64,000 nucleotides of DNA from Heterotrichella gracilis (taxonomy: Eukaryota > Sar > Xanthophyceae > Tribonematales > Xanthonemataceae). The number at the start of each line of letters is the position of its first letter. Position 1 is the first letter of the stretch. Below the pieces are notes generated by a model. It was not told the origin of the DNA and did not search any database. It worked only from the letters and a program-made list of their open reading frames with translations. Shown here in pieces: positions 1 to 11,309 of the stretch. Position numbers and translations under genes: made by a program. The stretch is from the NCBI GenBank assembly GCA_032358255.1, contig JAULBX010032035.1, forward strand, positions 1 to 64,000. The letters are read 5' to 3'.

Positions 1-204
1 GTATCCATTGGCACCACTGCTGCCTGTGATACCCCAATGTGGCATGTGAAGGGATGTGGCGCATCGTTGAAGGTTCATTGTTGCGCTGGCAGGTTTTACC
101 TGTTGATGGTCCAACAGCATTTTACTTGAGGCCCATGTTACCCCTTGTGAACCCTCAACCCTAACCTCGACCCTAACCTTAACTCTAATTCCCGCCCCCC
201 CCAG

Positions 205-405
205 GTTGGCTTCAGCGCCGACGGGCGCTACGTGTGCAGCGGTGACGGGGATGGCAAAGCATTCTTCTGGGACTGGAAGACCTGCAAGATCTTCCGGTCG
301 CTGAAGGCGCACGAGGGGGTGTGCATCGGCGTGGCCTGGCACCCGCTGGAGGTGTCAAAGGTGGCCACATGCGGCTGGGATGGGCTCATAAAGTACTGGG
401 AGTGA
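205..405 (+). CDS. PRP17: PRP17/CDC40-like pre-mRNA splicing factor, last exon (partial)
   Basis: This is the terminal exon of a WD40-repeat protein. It opens after a C-rich AG acceptor at 203-204, is in frame for 66 codons and ends at TGA 403-405. The peptide has FWDWKT, then [14 protein letters not shown] and the ending [14 protein letters not shown], a strong match to the C-terminal WD repeats of PRP17/CDC40. In yeast and animals that protein joins the spliceosome for the second catalytic step in the nucleus. The rest of the gene lies to the left of the window. Bases 1-204 are probably the preceding intron, because no coding frame continues through them. Family identity rests on recalled conserved C-terminal residues. 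Confidence 0.85.
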   Translation, partial: VGFSADGRYVCSGDGDGKAFFWDWKTCKIFRSLKAHEGVCIGVAWHPLEVSKVATCGWDGLIKYWE

Positions 406-2487
406 GGCGAGGGGGGTATGGTGGGGGTGACAATGGGAGGAGGGATGGGCTGTGGTGGGGCAAGGGGGGTTGAGGTTGGGGCAGGTGGTGGGCCGGGGCG
501 TGGTGGGAGAGGGTGGTGCCACAGGGAGTGGGGTGGGGGTGGGTACCCGCCACACTGCTTTTCCCTGGTGTGTGGTGGGATCTACAGGGGTGGGGCGCCA
601 GGGTGGGTGGATGTGGAGGTGAAGGGCGACCGCGGGAGGTGGCGCGATGGGGGCTGCTTTGTGGGAGGTGGGAGACGGGGTCTTAACATCATTTGCAGCA
701 TTGCGTGGTTCATGCAGTAGTGGCCATGGTTTTTCGGACGGCCTTGCACTTTGCTGGGGGCGATGCATGTTGTGCACGTATGCAGCAGATGCTGCGCAGG
801 GGGTGCTAGTGCTAGTGCCGTGTGGGGAGACACCTGGTTCCAGGGCCTAGTCAGGGACCTGAATATAGCGTGGCTGTGGCGGCGGTGGCGGGGTATTTCC
901 AAGTTGAATTGGCTGGAGGTCAGGGTGTAAGGCTTCAGCCCCCTGCGGGTGGCTTGGTGGGAAACGTGTACAAGCTATTGGATGTAACACTCTGCTTATA
1001 ATAGTTGCGAATGCCGTCGAGTACAGTGTTGTATTGCATCCCATGGCACCATCAAGGCAAGCTATTTCAAACTGGTGTCGCTCTAAGATTTTGCAGGTCA
1101 TTTTCATACCGCTAGTAACAGGGCAACACATCCCCCATGGCAGTGCTATGTCGAGGACAACGGGACAGGCCTGGGGACCAGGGCCCTGGTGTCTGTTGTC
1201 CTAGATTTTCGTAGTCCCTTGTACTCATGAGTTGCAGCCGCAACGTGTCACAAGGGGCTACTAAATCTGACCTGCTGAAAAAGGCTTTAAAGTTTAATAT
1301 GCTGTTTCCCGCTCTTTTCCAGCAGTATTGCTCCCCGTTGGTCAGCCCACTGACGTTTTCCCCCTTTACAGCGCAATCAATTAAAATACCTGACTCTTCG
1401 CCCAACGACGCGGCCTATCGTAGTGCACAGCGTCAACAAGCCAGATTGGACAGTGCACTAGGACAAAGGGTGACTGGCAGTTGACTGCTCTGACGGGTAC
1501 CGAATGCACCCGGGTTTGCGTAGCGGCATGCGTTATGGGAAACCCGTAAAACCAGAGAGGGATGGAGTGGGTTGGCAGCCTATGAACGACAAGGACCACT
1601 CGTACGTTCAACCCAGATTCACATTGGACAACACACTGGGCCCATCTGTACGGCTGCAGTCGTTGCCGCTACTAGACCACGCAGAGAGGCACAGAGTTTG
1701 GGCAACGGTGCAAGGCAAATAGGAGATCGGCGGGGGCTTAACTGGAATGGTGGTGGCTGGGCTTGGATAAGGCGGCTCTGTATGCGGTGATGGACTGAGT
1801 TCTTCCTTGGGAGGAGCTGGGAGTTGAACAGCCGTTGGGCCAGCCAGGTAGGGGACCTGCTGGCATGGGTTCAAGAAGGGGTGGGGGGTGGGGGGCTGGG
1901 TAGGGACACTCATTGTGCCTTTTGACTTGTGCATTCACATAAATGATGTCCTCCAAGGCACAGGCTTCAAGGGGAAGTGCACGAGTGGTAGGCAGTTGCC
2001 AAGCTGAGGTTTGCAAACCCTGTTTGAAAAGTATGGCTGGACGGTTTGGGAGCGGTGAGGTCTTCTCCTGGTTGTGCATTCCTTTCAAGTTCATTTTTCC
2101 AACCCGGTGTACTTATGACCCTCCAGCCCTGGGTTATAATGGGTCATACTTGAGGCGCCAGCCCTGCCCAGTGCCACCAGAGCACGGAATGCTTAGGTGG
2201 GCAGAGTGGCCACGCCTGGTTGCCAACTGTGCATACTTTTAGCCATTGTGAGCCACTTAAACAGGCTTGTTGCGTTCACATGCACTACTCAATCTGCCAT
2301 CTCACCAACTTGTGCCGCAGCACTGGTGGTGGTCGTATCAGTGGCGCCCTGCGGAACTGTGTGCGCCCTGCTCTTAATGCAGCTGTAGCACGCAAGCAGC
2401 ACCCAAAGTTGGTGATACCAATCCACAAGCTGCGACAGCTTTGTAGCGCGGTTCAGCATTGGGTGCTTTGCCGTGGCAACACCCACA
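406..2487. other. Intergenic spacer, PRP17 3' flank and CG-1 gene upstream region
   Basis: About 2 kb without a supportable gene. The first few hundred bases are G-rich on the plus strand and are probably the 3' untranslated region of the splicing factor. Open frames here are low-complexity proline/histidine or glycine translations of this G-rich tract with no family signature. No tRNA or transposon structure was seen. Confidence 0.6.
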
Positions 2488-2519
2488 GGGGGACTAGAAT
2501 AGTCCTATTCTAGTCCCCC
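2488..2519. repeat. Perfect 32-bp inverted repeat
   Basis: Two 15-base arms (2488-2502 and 2505-2519) are exact reverse complements separated by TC. It lies 52 bases upstream of the ATG proposed for the CG-1 gene, so it falls in the promoter, the 5' untranslated region or an upstream intron. It could form a hairpin in RNA or be a dimeric protein-binding site, but nothing decides between these. Confidence 0.9.
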
Positions 2520-2571
2520 TGCCACCCACACGCCAACCTCCCCTTGCACTGCAGGTGCAATTCTCACCCAG

Positions 2572-5500
2572 ATGGAGGAAGGGGGGGGCCTTTTCCCCCT
2601 GGGATCCGCCATCGGCCTCCCTAGCGTCCCCATGGCTCTGAAGGAGGTCCTGCACAAGGGGCAGACCACTTGGCTCAAGAATGGGGAGGTGTACGACATA
2701 ATCACGAACTTTCCAACATATGGCTTCCAGGTAGGCAAGCGAGGGGAGGAGAAATGGGAGAGGAGGGGAGGGGAGGGCAGCACAGCCAACCCCACGAGAG
2801 GATCGTTGATCCACCACACACTGCCCTGGTGTGCCATCACCTTTCCCGCACCCCCCTTCCCCCAATGCCCGCCTGACCACATGTCCCCCCCCGCCCCCTC
2901 CCCCCCAGGGGTCCACCTCCCCCCCCTCCCGCCCGCCCCCCGGCTCCCTGTTCCTGTTTGACCGCAGCCGCACGCGCTTCTTCCGCAAGGATGGCTACAC
3001 ATGGCGGCGCAAGGGGGACAAGACAGTCAGGGAGACGCACGAGAAGCTCAAGGTGGGGGGGTTGGGAGCTGGGGGTGGAATGCGCTCTCTAGGGCACCGC
3101 ATGCAACTTATAGCGGTATGCCCAGATGAAGCTTGCCCTGGACTGGGGTTTGATGGGCAGGCAAGGGCTGGCAGCAGTGATCCAGTGCCTGCGTGGCAGC
3201 AGTGATCCAGTGCCTGCGTGGACACAATGCACCACATGTACTCAAAAGCGCCATGGCGGGTGGACACATTGAAAAAAGCTTGTTAGCCAAGGCTTGGCTC
3301 TGTCATGCCGCATAGTCAGCAATGCCAAGCCTGGTGAACGCAGCACCCCTGCTTTTGCCTGCCCCGCACCTCATTCCACCCCTCACCTCCCCAGGTTGGT
3401 CCCCGAGAGGCGCTCAACTGCTACTATGCTGCCACCGAGGTAGAGGACGGCACACACAGGAGGTGCTACTGGCTCATTGAGGAGAGCGCAAGGTGGGTGG
3501 GGGGGTGGGGTCAGGGGACGAGAGAAGACCCTTGCGCATTGTTTGTTTATGTGCGTGTGCTTGTGTGATCCTGATCCACCCTTGGCTGCTGCGATCGCAC
3601 CATATTGTGTGCCGTTAAATGCTGATGTTACACGGGACAGGGAAGTGCCAGCCATGTGCCAATCCCATGTGCATACCGCCAACTCCACTGCGCATCACCC
3701 ACCCACCACCCTCCTCACTACCTGTGCAGCAACATGGTGCTGGTTCACTACCTGCCCGCCACCACCCCGCCCCAGGCTGCGCGCATGACCGGGTCAGTGG
3801 CGCCCACCCTCACCCTCACACACTCGGCATCATTCCAAGGGGAGAATGTGGAGGCAACGGTGAGACCACGGGGACAGAAACACTTCCCCGTTGCTTTCAC
3901 AATTGTATGGCACGGATTGCGGACCGTGACGGGCTTTTTTCGTTATTCTGCTTTTCTGTCCATGTACGTCGGCTGCAGCGATACAGCCAGACTGTTATGG
4001 CATGGCATGACCATACCCACAACCACCCCATGGATAATCTGGCCTGAGCATGAGCCACAACCACATGGCCTTCTGCTAGCCACTTACCCACACCCACACC
4101 CACACGCCCACCACCTGCAGAGCTCCGGCAGCGCCCCCTCCTCCGCCCCCACCTCAGACACATCATTCTTTCTCACCGCCGCCCACCTGGACGGGGTGGT
4201 GCCGCAGGAGGGGGCCGACCAGCGGCCCCCCGCCAAGCGCAAAGCCTTACAGGGACTGGGGCGAAGCGTGAACGGGGCCCAGGGGCAGAGCCAAATGGTG
4301 CGCAAACCATGGCCATCCAAAAAACCCTAAGATGGCATTGATGGTTGCCGACTGATCAATGGTTGCTTCCTGTCTGTTATAAGATCCTTGTATTTCTTTG
4401 GAGTGGGTTTGCTTATTCTCCTGCTGCGCGTGTGGGGTTGGGAGGTGAGCATCTGTATTGCATGTATGCAGATGTGGGGTAGCTGTGGATGCTTAAGTGG
4501 CATCACTCTCCAAACAGCAGCAGCCATTGACCCCGGCCCCACCCCGCAGGCACAAAACCAGCAACAGCAGCAACAGCATCAGCAGCAGTTTGCCGCCCAC
4601 CTAGAGCGCGTGGCCTCCCAGGGGGGGGTGTCAACCAGTGGGGAGGGGGGGCTGGCAGGCATGGTTGGTGGGTGGGACCAAGGGCTGCAGCAGGCAATGT
4701 TCAGGTGGGGGCGACGGATTTGGGGGGTGCGCATTGATGCACGGGGCTTTGACAATTGTGGTTGTGGGTCAGATGTGTGGTGGTGGTGTGGGGGGGAATG
4801 GCACTGGAAGATGGATGGGTATGCAGCGGTGGATGGTGGGCATGCCTGTAGGGGCAGCAACCTTGCCTGAAAGGGACAGTGAAGCATGCACCGCTGGGTG
4901 GGTTCTCTCCTCCCCACGCATGTTAAATTCACCAGCTCTGGGGGCTTGGATAACCGGTGTAAGGAACCGGCTGGTTTGCCAGCCTTCGTGCTGCTCGTGC
5001 TCCTGCCTGCCTGCATGGGTGCGAAAGGGTGTGCATGTGAAGGTTAATTACCAGTCACACCTGTTGAACATGTCACTGTACGTCATAAAATTCCTCACGA
5101 GTTTACAAGTGCTGTAAAATTTGGCAATCGCTGCTAATGTACACTGCACGCTGCCAAATGCGGAACATGTCCCTAATGTCTCCACCTCCTCCCCTTGCAG
5201 TGGCGCTGATCCCAGTCAACCGCTGCCTCGGGCCCCCAGCCTCCAGCACCTGGCCATGCACAACATGCAGCAGCTACCACCGCTGGAGGGGGCAGGCATG
5301 GGGCCACCGGTGTGGGCCCAAGGCGGTGGGCCAGGGCCAAGCATGCCGATGCCAGTGGCAGAGGGGGGGCAGGCTGTGGTGACTGTCACGGGGAGGGAGT
5401 TTCGTGTGCAGGTGGGTGGGGTGCATGCAATGGAGAGAACCCTTGTGAGGGTTTGAATGATGTCACGCAATCCTGCATGATCTTGGTGTCCTTGGCCCCC

Positions 5501-6924
5501 CTTTGACCTTTGCCAGTCGCACCTCTCAGTCCCCTCACCTCTCCCCTGCTTCAGGAACCGCCTGCCCGCCCCCAATCCATCTTCCCCCTTGCGCCCGACC
5601 CCCCCACCCAGACCTCCGCCGGCTTCCCCCCCCTGCCCTCCGACGCCGCCATGTTTGACCTGGCTCTGTCCATGTTCCCCTCACAGCTCATGAGCGCCAG
5701 CGTGCAGCTGGAGGTGGCACCGCTGGTGCTGGACACCCAACCCTCAGGTAGGGCCTGGGCGCCGGATGCAGGGTCGTTGGATAGGGTATGATTTCTGGAC
5801 ATACCCTTAAGATATTTAGGGGTAATTGAGCTTGACCTAGCTCTCAAAGAGTTGCTTGTTATGTAAGGTGTGCATGAAGTGGGCATGGGAATGATGGCTG
5901 CACACCAGGTGATGATGACATGGGTAAACCTGTGGCACGGATGCGAGTCTAGGCCATCAGAGACAGGCAGTACAAAGTACACGACTGCGTGCGACCACCT
6001 GTGCGCAGGTTCGGTTTCCCTTGTGGGGTCTCTATATTGCCCTATCCCTGCACGCCCTCCACCACCATTACACCTCACCCCCCTCTCCGCAGGCGCTGCC
6101 GCCTTCTCCTCCCTTCCCTCCGCCCACCTGGCCACCCTCAGCGGCCCCCTCCCCGCCGACCTGGAGATTTCTGGGCTCAGCTCTGTGCTTCTGTCAATGG
6201 AGATCAGCTCACTGGACCTGGACCACTACATGGCGGCGGTGGGGGCGCAGGGGGTGGGCGGCGCGGCCACCAGGGGAGGCGAAGGGGAGGAAAGAGGAGG
6301 GAGGAGCGCGCGGTCTGCGACGGTGCGTGCGGTGGGGTGAGGAGGGGGGAGGGGGGGTACAGCCATGGGAGTGCCATGGGTGGATGAAGTGTGTGGCTTA
6401 TGTGAGCATTTTGCATGGTGTGTAGCAATGGCAATGATGAGGTGTGTGTGGCATGCATGTGATCGTTGCTACATGGCTACCCACATGCGGTGGCATCTGG
6501 CTAGCGAGCAGCCTCCATGGAATCCCGCCGTGCGTCAGGCAAGCAGCGTGTAAGTCTACAGATGCACCACGCTCCCTCCCGCAATTCCCACTGACGCACC
6601 CCCTTGTTGTCACCGCAGCCCCCCTCTGCGCCGGCCCCCACCCCCCACCCCCCACTCGGTGACAGCGCCCAGCAAGGGGAGGAGCACCGGCTGAGCCACT
6701 TCATAGAGAGTCAGCAGGTGGCGGTGCCCGAGTGCTCCCTGCTGCGCCCCGAGATCCCCACAGTCATCGAGCAGATCCTGCAGTCATTCCCCTCGGAGCA
6801 GCTGCAGGGTTTCTCCATGGCTTCCCTGGACCTCACCTCGCCCTTTGCAGCGCTGGCGCACAGCGGCGGGCCCTCGCACCTCACCTCGCAGCCGGAGCAG
6901 CAGTGGCAGTCCATGCAGCAGTGA
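2572..6924 (+). CDS. CG-1 domain transcription factor (CAMTA-like, short form)
   Basis: Ten exons join in frame: 2572-2730, 2909-3052, 3395-3492, 3730-3859, 4121-4297, 4550-4704, 5201-5411, 5555-5747, 6093-6322, 6619-6924. This gives 600 residues plus TGA. Exons 1-4 encode a CG-1 DNA-binding domain with NGEVYDII, PPGSLFLFDR, FFRKDGYTWRRKGDK, ALNCYYA and NMVLVHYL, the hallmark blocks of calmodulin-binding transcription activators. A basic stretch PPAKRK in exon 5 may be a nuclear signal. The rest is low-complexity: a glutamine run in exon 6, then Pro/Ser/Gly-rich sequence and a hydrophobic-acidic C-terminus. I see no IPT/TIG domain, ankyrin repeats or IQ motif, all usual in plant CAMTAs of about 1000 residues. 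The start is the first in-frame ATG; an upstream exon cannot be excluded because a second AG lies at 2552-2553. Exon 5 also runs on to a stop at 4328-4330 if the next intron is retained. Confidence 0.82.
3170..3219 (+). repeat. Exact 25-bp tandem duplication in intron 2 of the CG-1 gene
   Basis: A 25-base unit at 3170-3194 is repeated without change at 3195-3219. It lies inside the intron 3053-3394 and does not touch a splice site. Confidence 0.9.
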
Positions 6925-8404
6925 GGGGTTGCCGGGAGGTCAATGAGGGAGCGGCAGGGCAGCATGGTGTGGTGCGGGAAGAGGAATAAGGTGGCGATGG
7001 GGCAGCAACGAATGTGTGGGGGGGGGTCAGCAATAGAGTGGGTGCCGGGCCAGGCACGAGTGAGGCAGCATTTTGTTGGGCAGAGCAGCAAGCGGGTTGC
7101 TGGGATGGCAATGCGCTGGTGCGGAAACCCTGGGTGGTTGAGAATCATGGTGGTGGCTACAGAGTGTGGTTGCGGTGCCTGGGAGGGTATGGGCTGTTGC
7201 CAGTCTGCAGGGAGAGCACCTGGGATCCCTCGCTAGATGTGGGTTGGGCTGGCCGCCGTGGTGCGCAGTGCCACATGGAGCTGTGCGCGCCACCTGCAGG
7301 CACACCTGTATAACACAGCTGGCTACCATCCTAGCTGTTGTACCTGCTATATGAACGCTTGCAAATACTGTAGTGCCATGCCCTTGTCATATACCTCGTA
7401 GCATTAGGAGACTCTCCGAGTTGTTTTGGCCATTATTGGGCTGCGCCAACTTTGGGATTGGCTGGCCATCTTACTCAGTTTGAGAGAATATTCATGCGCA
7501 GTTTCTAATATCTTTTTGTCCAAGTCCAGTCTGTAGTGTGTGGTTCGTGTGCGTGTTTGTGGGTTATCGTCCCTTTCCTTACCGTTATCTAGGAGTGAGC
7601 CAACCCCGTGTGCCTCTTTTTCTTTTCGAGAGTATCCTTGTGAACACTGTTTTACATCAGGACCTGCATCCCATGCCCTTCATGTACCATTATGGTATGA
7701 CACTCTAGGGTGTGCGTGGTCCCTAGTCCTTTAGGCATCATATGCTGAGATTCTCCAGACGTCTGTACAGTACTGGTGGCATATCGCACCGTGTAAGTGC
7801 ACACCCCTTGAAGGGTGCGATAGGTGTAGTGTAGTGCCCTTTTATTAGACCCTATGTAAACGTTTGTATGCCTAGCACTATCCCACAGCTCGTTTCAGTA
7901 ACAATTGCTTGAGGTGAACACCAGGATCAGGCATACAGCAAAATTTGATTTAATTTAATGGCATGCCAACGCATGCCACAAGCAGTCAAACAAATAAGGT
8001 GGGAAACCTGGTTGAACCACTGCAATGAAATCCAAAGGCTTTAAAGCAGGTTTGGGCGTCCACTTAAACGCCAAAACCCAAACCCTCACTTGTCTCAGGT
8101 CTCAGCAAGTCAACTCCCTCGTTTCAAGCACAGGTTTGGCCACACCCTAAGGGGCTGAGTCAGGTGGCGCCAAAACTGTCGGTTGTTCCAAGGCACCGGC
8201 AGTGCTTAGTCGGAAAGTTTTCTTCTACTTCTACGGTGTATGCAGCTGTGCTTTCTCGTTGTAAACTAGGACCCAACTGTTTGATGTGCAATGCCGTCCC
8301 TGCCCTCCGTTGCAAGGGCACATGCATGCATGCCCTAAAGCAATGTGCTAATGCATGCACATTGAACAACGTGCCCATCTCCACCCGCGCTTCATCGTGC
8401 CACC
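6925..8404. other. Spacer between CG-1 gene and RING-CH array
   Basis: About 1.5 kb without a convincing gene. The first part is probably the 3' untranslated region of the CG-1 gene. The segment near 7650-7770 is recognisably similar to 11860-11945, upstream of RING-CH copy 2, so the array's duplication unit includes part of this spacer. Confidence 0.55.
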
Positions 8405-11309
8405 ATAGCCCTCCAAACCTTCGCATCTAGCCATCACCTGAGTATTCAACGCCAGTTTGACCTGCATGTAGCCTGCCTCCCTCCCGAGGTGGTGGTACAA
8501 GTGCGGCATGCCCAGAGGGTGAGGCAGCTGCAAGGGCTGGACAGCCTGCTGCAACAGCCAGAGGAACACGCAGGCCATCTGGAGGGAAAGGAAGCTGTTT
8601 GTCGACACTGCTTCGCAGGTCAAGAAGATGGGGAGCTGCTGTCGCCCTGTGCCTGCAGCGGCACGCAGGTGAGTTTTAAAAGCGTATGGGCACTGCCAAT
8701 GCATCGGCATCCTGCACATCGCCCCTGACGCACCTAGGTGCACAAAACCGACATATTTGATTTAAATAGTCCTATGCCTGATTTGGGCACTGTTTCTTGG
8801 GTGTTGTAGCCAACCAGGCAGGGGCTGGTGCGTGTCACTGTGCAGTGTTTGCAGGTGGCCAGGGTACGTACCCAGTAGCTATAAGCATGGGTAGGTCCAG
8901 GTTTGTATCCCAAAGACACTGTAATCCAGAATTGCTGTTCTTTGCTGCAGGGGTATGTTCACAGGAGCTGCCTGGAGCAGTGGCGCGACATCAAGGCGGT
9001 GGAAGGGCGAGACGCTGACCGGCTGTGCCACTGCCACCACTGCTCTTGTTCGCTAAGCTTAATCCATGCGTGTATACATAGCTTCAGCCATGCACTTGCA
9101 TTGCCATTGCATTGCCCATACCCACTGAAAGCATGCCAGCACACTAGTGGGGGAAAACAGCTCACAGTGATCACTCGGTAGCCACCTGCTATGCCCTACG
9201 CTGCAGCTGTGACACCTGCCTCCAGCCGTATGGTCCCGGCCTCCAGCAGCGCGGCTTCTGTTGGTACTACACCAAATTGGTGCAGCTGCGCGGCTTCCCA
9301 CGAGGGCCCCTGTTTGTGGTGAGTAAGGGTGGGGTTGCTGGTGACGAGCTCGAGGGGCGGATCAGCGCAGATGGCGAGAAGTGTGCCTCTTCTGGTTAAG
9401 CATGCTGCATGGTGGGATCCCATCAATGCCCAGAAGCTACGCTCTCTGTGATATCACGGCTATATTGGAGGTACCTACTCTAATCACGGTCTCTCATCAA
9501 CAGTGCTTGACCCATTCAATTTCCTTTGGGAGTTAACGGGATGCTTTGGCTTGATGGTTACAGCTGATGGACGTGTGCCTGTGCTGCACAAGCGCCCTGC
9601 TGCTGGGCGAAGGGGAGGCAGCACCCAGCATGGGGGTGCTTTGGCAGCGGCTGGTGGCGTCGCTTCAGGTGCGGGCTAAGTTAGAAGGCGTCCTGGCAGG
9701 TGACGCACTGGCTGGGATAGTGCAATACAGCTGGGCAATATGCCAACAGGTCAAGCCCAGGGCTTAGCGCATGTTGTGGTGCTTCACTACCTAGCAGCCT
9801 AAGCCGCGCATGACGCTGCATACTGCTGACCTTAATTAATACAGGAAGCTGCCCATCATGACGTGGCACGGGTCAGAGCATGTAGAATGCCTGAATAATT
9901 GGTGGCGCCTGCCAACATGAATGATTGAAGCGATGTTATTCAGGTTAAGTATCAATTGGTCCTGAACCGTTGTCCATAAGCAATTGAGGAGGTGTGAACA
10001 ACTATTCTTGAATGATTAATGGTGTATGAATGTTTGATGATGTTTTAATAATAAATGATGTCTGCCGATATGGATGGATTGATGATTGTTGTCTCAATTG
10101 ATAAACTCCTGATAAGGTGTGTCAATGAAATTATTGAAAGAATCATTCGACAAAGACTGCTGATGATGTCTGAGTGGTGCAGGCGCATGCGCTGGCACAG
10201 CAGCCATCACAGGAGCTGGCAGGGTTGATGGCGGCGGTGGATGTGCTGCTGCACCCCTACCTTGGTGTCAACTTCAGCATGCTGTCCCTGGCGCTGGTGG
10301 GGGATGTGGCTGTGCAGTGGACCGGTGCGAGGTTCCTGCTGGGCATGTACAGGATGCACTGGCGCTGTTCAGGTGACCTAAGACGTAGTGAGGGCTTGGG
10401 ACTAAATTTGCATGTTGCTGGTGGAGGGGTGTGAACCCGGGAGGCAAGGGTTGCATATAGAATCCGCTGATCATCGATGGTAATTGCTGTTGACCACGGG
10501 CAGGAACATGTGTGTAGGGCCCAGCGTTGTCTTCAATGATCAGCCATCACTGCGTTCCATCCATGTTTGATCAGCCATGTTTGATCAGCGATGATCAGCC
10601 ATCCTGCAATTCTACGGCCCATCCCCCCAGGGGATTCATTGACTTTGGGCCCGGCTAGCTGCAACTGGTCACGTTTCATCTTGCAGAATCCCAGCAGTAC
10701 GTACCATGCACTGTGGTTGACACACAATGCGGATTCGATCACAGTATGTACCAGGACATACGGTTTAACCTATAACTTATGCCCAGTGGGTGATGAGTGC
10801 AGGGCATATTAATCCGTCCACTTCCTTTCGAGAAAAATACAACCTGCAGTGTCTAAAACGGAGATGCCACCGAAAAAAAATAACCGGGTAGCTTGTTGGG
10901 TCGCCATAAGCGTTCCTTGCACTTGAATGGAATGTGCTTGCACCCCACTCCCTCCACAGGCAACCCCACGTGACTCGCCCCACCCCCACACCCTCCCCTT
11001 CCTGCAGCGCACCGCTGGCTGCTGGCCGACGCCACCATCACAGCTGCCTACTGGTTCTCCTACTTCACGCGTGTCGTCATCTGGACCCTCCCCCTGCACC
11101 GCGCCATCAAGGTGTTGAACAGCGCCTCCCCGGAGATCATGACCGCAAGCCTGCTGTCGCTGCGCTCGCTGAGGCGCCTTGTTGACCGCCATGGGGGTGA
11201 CTTCTACAAAACGGGGCTGTGGCAGGTGGGGCAGCAGCTGGGCGTGATGCTGTACGCCAAGGTGCACGAGCGCCTGCTGGCACTTATTGTGGACCTGCTG
11301 AAGAGCTGA
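8405..11309 (+). CDS. RING-CH (RINGv) zinc-finger protein, array copy 1, damaged start
   Basis: Six exons: 8405-8668, 8951-9021, 9207-9318, 9564-9668, 10183-10372, 11008-11309; 347 residues to TGA. The RING-CH motif spans exons 1-3: CRHC, CAC, then VHRSC and CDTC, with the CLEQW tryptophan. This C4HC3 pattern is typical of MARCH-type E3 ubiquitin ligases, which are usually membrane proteins; the C-terminal 200 residues hold several hydrophobic stretches but no clear membrane pair. Intron phases (0,2,0,0,1) equal those of copies 2 and 3. Oddities: the codon aligned to their ATG is ATA (8405-8407) with a stop 40 bases upstream and no in-frame ATG in exon 1; the exon-2 donor is GC (9022-9023) instead of GT; exon 4 has lost 24 codons in frame, though its splice sites remain. 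All other frames are open. It may use a near-cognate start, gain a start from an upstream exon, or be a young pseudogene. Confidence 0.68.

Noticed and set aside
355-902. Long overlapping frames on both strands after the PRP17 exon
   Set aside because: They translate a G-rich low-complexity tract into Pro/His or Gly runs and show no domain or splice logic.
4388-5117. Plus-strand frames of about 160 codons within the CG-1 gene
   Set aside because: They run through the introns around 4298-4549 and 4705-5200; only the 4550-4704 part is coding in the spliced model.
8164-8430. Plus-strand frame starting at 8164 overlapping the RING-CH copy 1 start
   Set aside because: It is in a different frame from the conserved RING-CH exon and matches nothing in the other copies.
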